Shown in pieces: positions 58,705-64,000 of a stretch of 64,000 nt of DNA. A program made the translations under genes and the position numbers. Source of the stretch: Balanoglossus misakiensis (lineage: Eukaryota; Hemichordata). Below the pieces are notes generated by a model. It had not been told where the DNA came from, did no database searches, and was given only the letters and a program-made list of their open reading frames with translations. Where the stretch lies: NCBI GenBank assembly GCA_040954595.2, contig CM082585.2:62001-126000 (forward strand), given 5' to 3'. Position 1 is the stretch's first letter; every line of letters begins with the position of its first letter.

Positions 58705-59515
58705 GCAGTTCACGAAATAAAAACCTGGATGACACATAATAAACTTCAACTCAATGGTGGCAAAACCGAGGTACTCCTGATAAGGTCTCAGTTCAACCGC
58801 TCGAATCGTACCATAAAGCACATGAGCATTGGATCATGTTGTGTTCAAATTGTGAATTCTGCATGGAATATAGGTGTGACATTCGACGAAAATTACACTT
58901 TCAATAAGCACATTAATGCAATTTGCAAGTCAATTTTCTTCCATCTGCGTCAAATCAGCCACATTCGCCGTTACCTCACTAAGGAAGTTTGCCAGATGCT
59001 GGTTCATGCTCTAATCACATCAAAACTGGACTACTGTAATGCACTACTCTGTGGTTTACCATCATCATGCATGCTACAGCATGCCCTGAATTCTGCAGCC
59101 AGGATCGTTTCTCATACCCGTAAAACGGATCATATTACTCGTGTTCTCATGGATTTACATTGGTTGCCTGTACACTATAGAATCCAATACAAGATCTTGC
59201 TTATGACATATAAGGCATTAAACAACACAGCACCAGCTTACATCTCTGACTTAATCCATCTGAAAACTTCAACAAGACTTCTTCGTTCAAATGACAAATT
59301 TCTACTTCATGTACCGTATATCGCCCCACTCATTTGGAAGAGTGTCCCAATAGAAGTATGCCAGTCACCTAGCCTTGACAGTTTCAAGAAACACATCAAG
59401 ACTTATCTGTTTAACAGAGCCTATTAACATAACTTTACATTGTAAAGCGCTATTGAACACTATTGCAGTGGAGTTTGGTGCTCTATAAGTCCTTTTGATT
59501 GATTGATTGATTGAT
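58705..59515 (+). mobile_element. CR1/L2-like RT remnant (unit 3)
   Basis: The longer frame as in unit 2, with private changes (SNRTIKH, SAWNIG, DEN). Ends in (TGAT)n. Confidence 0.88.
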
Positions 59516-59999
59516 GAACAGTTTACCACCTTAGCTAAACACATAAACACATCACCGATACGTCCGAATAGCGCGTGTATGAGGGCTTGGCTAACTTGTG
59601 ACCTCAGTAACGATCATGTGAAAATGTCCATTTTGTTTGGTCAGGCATTGATTCTTGTCGGCAAAAACTGCCATAGGAAATTATAAACTTAAGTCAAATT
59701 GCTGAAACAATCAATAATAGTCCATGTGTCTTGATACTTCAGTTCATGCATCGGTTCGACTCTGTCTGTAGTCGGCTACCCAAATTTATTGGGAAGTTCG
59801 GACTTTTACACATTAATACGTGTGGTTTTCGATCATATCCTACCGGTCTTATTGGTTGACATTAATTTGGCAGTGTGCTATAAGCATATTACATCCTACA
59901 TCAAACCAAAATAAAGCTTGTGATACTTTGATTTGTTTTTGTTTAGTTTTAGTCGCTAGTGAAATTCAAGCTCAGTAATAACTTTACAACTAACTTATT

Positions 60000-61927
60000 A
60001 GGGGCCCAAGCCCCTATGGGCGGGGCCCCTATTGGTATTACTCGCGTTTTAGGGGCCCAAGCCCCTATGGGCGGGGCCCCTATTGTTATTACTGGGGTTT
60101 TTAGGGGCCCAAGCCCCTATGGACCCTATTGGTATTGCTGGCATTTTTTTTCTTCTTTGGCACTTTCATCGGCCACTAGGATCTTGAAAACGGCTAAACC
60201 TATAATTCTCAAATTTGGCACAATGATGCAGGCCAATGAGATCTGGTGCAGTACGTCCGTGAATGTTAAATTAGTCAAGTGACCTGATGACCATATAAGG
60301 GCGAAATTTTCAAATTAGGGTATGCCGATTTTGAGAAGAAGATTTTTGATCATTATATTTCATATTTTTTCATTGACCATGGGGGGTCTGGACCAAGGCA
60401 TAGGCTTTACTATACCTGCATAGTAAAGCTATGACAACATCGTATTTAAATAATAACACATGTTAGCGAGGGCAATATCATGATCTTTTGCCTGCACAAG
60501 GGATGGTGATCTTTGACCTTAATAATATTCATGATGTCCGAGCCGCAGGGAAGGGCATCATCAATATGTTTCGATGTGTGACGTTACCAGCACATTCCAG
60601 AAGACAGCATGGCATCGTCTGTACAAGTTGAGTGAAATACTTAGAAAGATATCGCCACATACAGTGACCGATCTGCCTGGGCTGCGTTCATGTTTTTCTC
60701 TTGAAATCATGGACAGTGTTATACACCTCTGTATCAATGCTGTTTTAGTGACGTTTTCACACCCGTTCTTTTTGTTTTGAGTGAATAGGATAGTCAACTA
60801 ACTACTGCTGGACAATGGGTGTGAGTTTCATGGCTCTCACATGATGGGGTAATCTGGGGTAACATTTTGAAAATACCATGTCATTTTCAGAACGCAGTTA
60901 AGGTGTATGTACACGTGAACAGTGATACATGTACATGTGTAGGCCGGAAATTTAAATCGGGTATACACGTCTGCATCTAACACTCAAACTGCAATATTGC
61001 CAAACGTGTGTATTATACACGATATACTACATGTAGTAATTCTATTAGATTTAGTCTGCATTGGTCAATATAATATACGGAAACTAAATATGTCGATCGG
61101 ATTTGATCTTTCACAGGTCCAGCTGTGGTTGCGCAGAACACGTCTCCATTTATGGTGTGAACAGGGACTGCTGTACGCATGTGCACATCTGAGTTCAAGA
61201 GGTTACACGTACTGCGGTTGCGCAGAACACGTCTCCATTTATGGAGTGAACAGGGACTGACCAAGGGGCCGAAATGAGAAGCCAAATTTCGGGTGACCCC
61301 TTGACCTTTGACCCACCTTGAAAAACACATATCTATTTCTACGCTAACTAATACACCTAGGGAGCTGATTTTTGGTGGACAGGTACAACTATTGGACCAA
61401 ATCATTTCGCCGCAATGTCACGTGACCTTGGTGACCTTTGAACTATATATAACATAAATGCTCATAAGTACGTAACTATTAGACCGACAGACTTCATATT
61501 TGGTGGGATGAAGCATACACATGTACTTGTTACCCCTTGACCTTTGACCTAATTAATTATGTGCATACCTAATTCTAGGCTTACCAATAGGGCTAGAGGT
61601 TTTGTTTCTGTTGGACATGGACAAGTGTGGGGTCCAATTTTTTCCATAAAATTTTGGGTGACCTCAGGTGATCTACTTTCTCATATCTCGGCCTCCAGAG
61701 CAGGTACAGCCTTAGCATTTCGAGGGATGGGACTAAAATGAAAAGCCGAATTTTGAGGTCACCTGTACAACTGCTTAAAATCATTAATTATGTGCATACC
61801 TAATTCCAGGCGAACCAATAGGGCTGAAGGTTTGGTTTCTGATGGACCTGGACCAGTATGGGGTCAAACAATTTTGCCCAAATTTCGAGTGACCTCAGAT
61901 GACCATTTTGGCTTGCAGCTATATTTT
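60000..61927 (-). mobile_element. Interspersed repeat with GC-rich array (unit 3), uninterrupted
   Basis: The 1.9-kb uninterrupted state of the repeat split by transposons in units 1 and 2. DR1-type motifs at 61302-61314 and 61538-61550 on the minus strand. Both empty target sites are visible (around 61230 and at 61472-61477). Confidence 0.65.
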
Positions 61928-62294
61928 AACCCTAATGCTACTAGGTGTCATACCTGTTTAGAGTGTCAAATCCCTTAAAATATGTATTTGCCATTTTTTC
62001 TTCCTAAACGTATTTTGACTGTCTTGCCATGGCTCTCATATGTTAGAAACACTTGGCAGTCTAAGCCCCCCTTAAATGTACTAAATCGTACTGGTTTGCT
62101 CTGGTTTGGTTTGAACGTCTTGTATAGGCCCTACTGCGTAACACGCCCTTGGCAGCCTAACAGGCCTGGGAGCCAGGATTCTAGGCACCCTGGATATCAA
62201 ACTGACTCGGCAGCGTTAGGGTTAAAACTATGTATAATCACATACTAGATGTTTGAAAAATGGCAATGTCTTCTCTAAATGTTATCCATCCAAA

Positions 62295-62578
62295 GGGATC
62301 TGACAAGGGTGTCCCCTGTCAGCACTTCATTTTTTGTTTGTCATAGCAATTTTCGCGACTGCTATATTAGATTTAGAGTTGACTAAAAGATAAATGGTGT
62401 CTACGATTCCAAACACATAAAAATTACACCAGTTGTGGACGACACAACATTATTTTATTTGATGAGAGTAGTGTTCATCATGCTATAAATATTGTCAATA
62501 AATTTGTTAGTTTTAGAAACCCAACTAAATACACGAAAAGTTGGGCTTTAGATTGGTTAACTGAAAATCAGGCCGATT
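62295..62578 (+). mobile_element. L1-like RT remnant (unit 3)
   Basis: Best-preserved copy of the catalytic motif (VDDTTLF at about 62435), still frameshifted after it. Confidence 0.6.
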
Positions 62579-62968
62579 GCAATTTTTCGGGATTACTTGG
62601 CCCGATGCTCCCAACAAGTCACTTAGAATGTACTTTCATTCTAATATTGTCATTTATTAGCATGGAGTAATCTTACTTTTTACCATAAGGGTGGAACCAT
62701 GATTCATTCTCAAGAGGGGTCTGGTACCAATACTCATAATGGCCTTCGATACCGGCAGGCATGTATAGCCTATGGCTACGCCCAGCATGAGGTGGTGATT
62801 CATACTGTTGGTTGTATGGACTAGCTGGGTTTGGTGACAGCGACACAAATTTTCATGCAGATCTTGATTACACTTGTAGAGAAAAACAAAAAAATCTACA
62901 CATTGAAAGAAATGGTGATACTTTGAACTGTATAAATTATTAACCCAAGACAATAAATCAAAACTTAC

Positions 62969-63092
62969 TTTGTTCACAAAGGTCACCAGTGAAAACAATT
63001 CTGACAGAAACATGTGTACAGTTGACATGATCCAGATGTCATCTGGCAGAAACCACTGTTCAAGCACGGATTGGGATCGCATTGGTTGATTC
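62969..63092 (-). pseudogene. e2 (unit 3): EGF-like exon, +1 frameshift
   Basis: Same extra T as units 1 and 2. Confidence 0.85.
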
Positions 63093-63293
63093 CTGGTTTT
63101 CAATACAAAAGAAAGTTGGGACGATGAGCAATTGGGCAGAGACTGATCATCAAAAATTTGAGACAGGGAATTCCAACAAATGAGATCATTAAGTTATATA
63201 TGCAAAGCAAATCAGAAAAGAGAATCAGAAGATTTTCTCTGAAGGACACCTTGCAAATTCATGATTGGAAAGACACTGCAGTCACATGTATAT

Positions 63294-63465
63294 TGTAGTG
63301 TCCAAACACTGGTGAGCATCTATACTTTATACATTCAGTAAAATGACGTAATGCAACATTCGGGTCATTATGAATAAAGTGCGTGAACGAGGCTAAGCAC
63401 TCTCACTCTTACATGCCGGACTTGGTGTCTCGTGTTGTCATTATTGCCCACCCACGATTCTATAT
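63294..63465 (+). mobile_element. Putative 5' LTR (unit 3)
   Basis: TGTAGTGTCC start. The primer-binding-like site follows at 63467. Confidence 0.45.
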
Positions 63466-63508
63466 TTGGCGACGAGGACGGAGAACATGGAGAATCAGCT
63501 AGCCGTCA

Positions 63509-64000
63509 ATGCCGAGTTTTCCTATTCATTCAGATCCGACAACCACCAGTACGAGATGGAAAAAGTACATGGCTAGAGTAGAAAACGCATTTGTCGCATT
63601 CAACATTACAGATGACAAGCGACAACGTGCACTGCTATTGCACTGGGCAGGTGAGGAAGTTTCCGACTTCTTTGATACTCTACCAGATACAGGAACGAGC
63701 TGTGAAACAGCCAAATTAAAGCTTACGTCGTACTTCTCACCCAAACGGAACATTGAATACGAACAATTCATCTTCAGAGACACCATACAAAACAACGGCG
63801 AATCGATTGATGCCTATCACACTTGTTTGCAACGCCTAGCAGAAACATATGTGACTTCACCAATAAGGATCAAGAGGTCAAATCACAAATCATACGAGGA
63901 TTCACATCAGCCCGTCTCAGACGTCGTGCTCTTCGGGAGTACAGCCCGTTCATTTGAGGTATCAGAGGTTCAGGCTAGTGGGATTGAGGAGAAAACCCAA
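63509..64000 (+). mobile_element. Ty3/Gypsy gag fragment (unit 3, cut by window)
   Basis: Same gag start and the same ACATATGTG frameshift as unit 2, plus a private 26-bp deletion after CTTCGGGAG (about 63938) between GAG microhomologies. Confidence 0.8.

Larger units (their letters stand above)
45825..64000. repeat. Tandem segmental duplication, unit 3 (truncated by window)
   Basis: Third direct copy, cut by the window end inside the gag fragment. It lacks the three large private insertions of units 1 and 2. It retains 63 bp of a MITE arm near 55055 that units 1 and 2 lack, and has a private 26-bp deletion in gag near 63938. Introns not listed separately match units 1 and 2. Confidence 0.95.

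Noticed and set aside
1-64000. tRNA, rRNA or other structured RNA genes
   Set aside because: I found no cloverleaf with conserved box sequences and no rRNA-like stretch by eye. A covariance-model scan was not possible.

Overview
This is AT-rich, intron-rich animal DNA with no prokaryotic features. Its content is cysteine-rich extracellular-domain exons, CR1/L2-like and L1-like reverse-transcriptase remnants, a Ty3/Gypsy (mag-like) gag and many MITE-like elements. That mix suggests a marine invertebrate, possibly a deuterostome, but I cannot name the species.

Layout: the window is three head-to-tail copies of one 20-25 kb segment. Unit 1 is 1-25003, unit 2 is 25004-45824, and unit 3 runs from 45825 to the window end, which cuts it. 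The copies are near-identical apart from transposon insertions, small indels and scattered substitutions. Unit 1 is longer because of a 1,155-bp TTAA element (12327-13481) and a 4,474-bp element (16671-21144). Unit 2 carries a private 1,407-bp element (40348-41754). For all three insertions the empty target site is visible in the other units.

Gene content: each unit carries the same 17 minus-strand exons, called e1 to e17 here in transcript order (high to low coordinate). Exons e1-e2 and e9-e17 each encode one EGF-like domain of an unusual 8-cysteine type. Exons e3-e8 encode GCC2/GCC3 (ephrin-receptor-like) cysteine-rich modules. Most exons have GT/AG ends and phase 1-1 symmetry, as expected for shuffled extracellular modules. 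Most are nevertheless broken by a frameshift, stop or insertion, and most lesions are shared by all copies. The picture is of a large secreted or membrane EGF/GCC2 gene, or a segment of one, that was damaged before it was amplified and is still decaying. Exons e11, e15 and (units 1 and 3) e13 are intact; e14, e16 (units 2 and 3) and e17 are open but have lost cysteines. No start codon, signal peptide, promoter or 3' end lies in the window.

Mobile DNA, by position in a unit: an 894-bp MITE splitting e12, a CR1-like RT tail with (TTA)n, a palindromic element with a nested TA-MITE, a second CR1-like RT with (TGAT)n, a GC-rich/DR1-motif interspersed repeat, an L1-like RT remnant, and a 5' LTR/PBS/gag fragment. 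Plus-strand reading frames antisense to the exons are treated as shadows.
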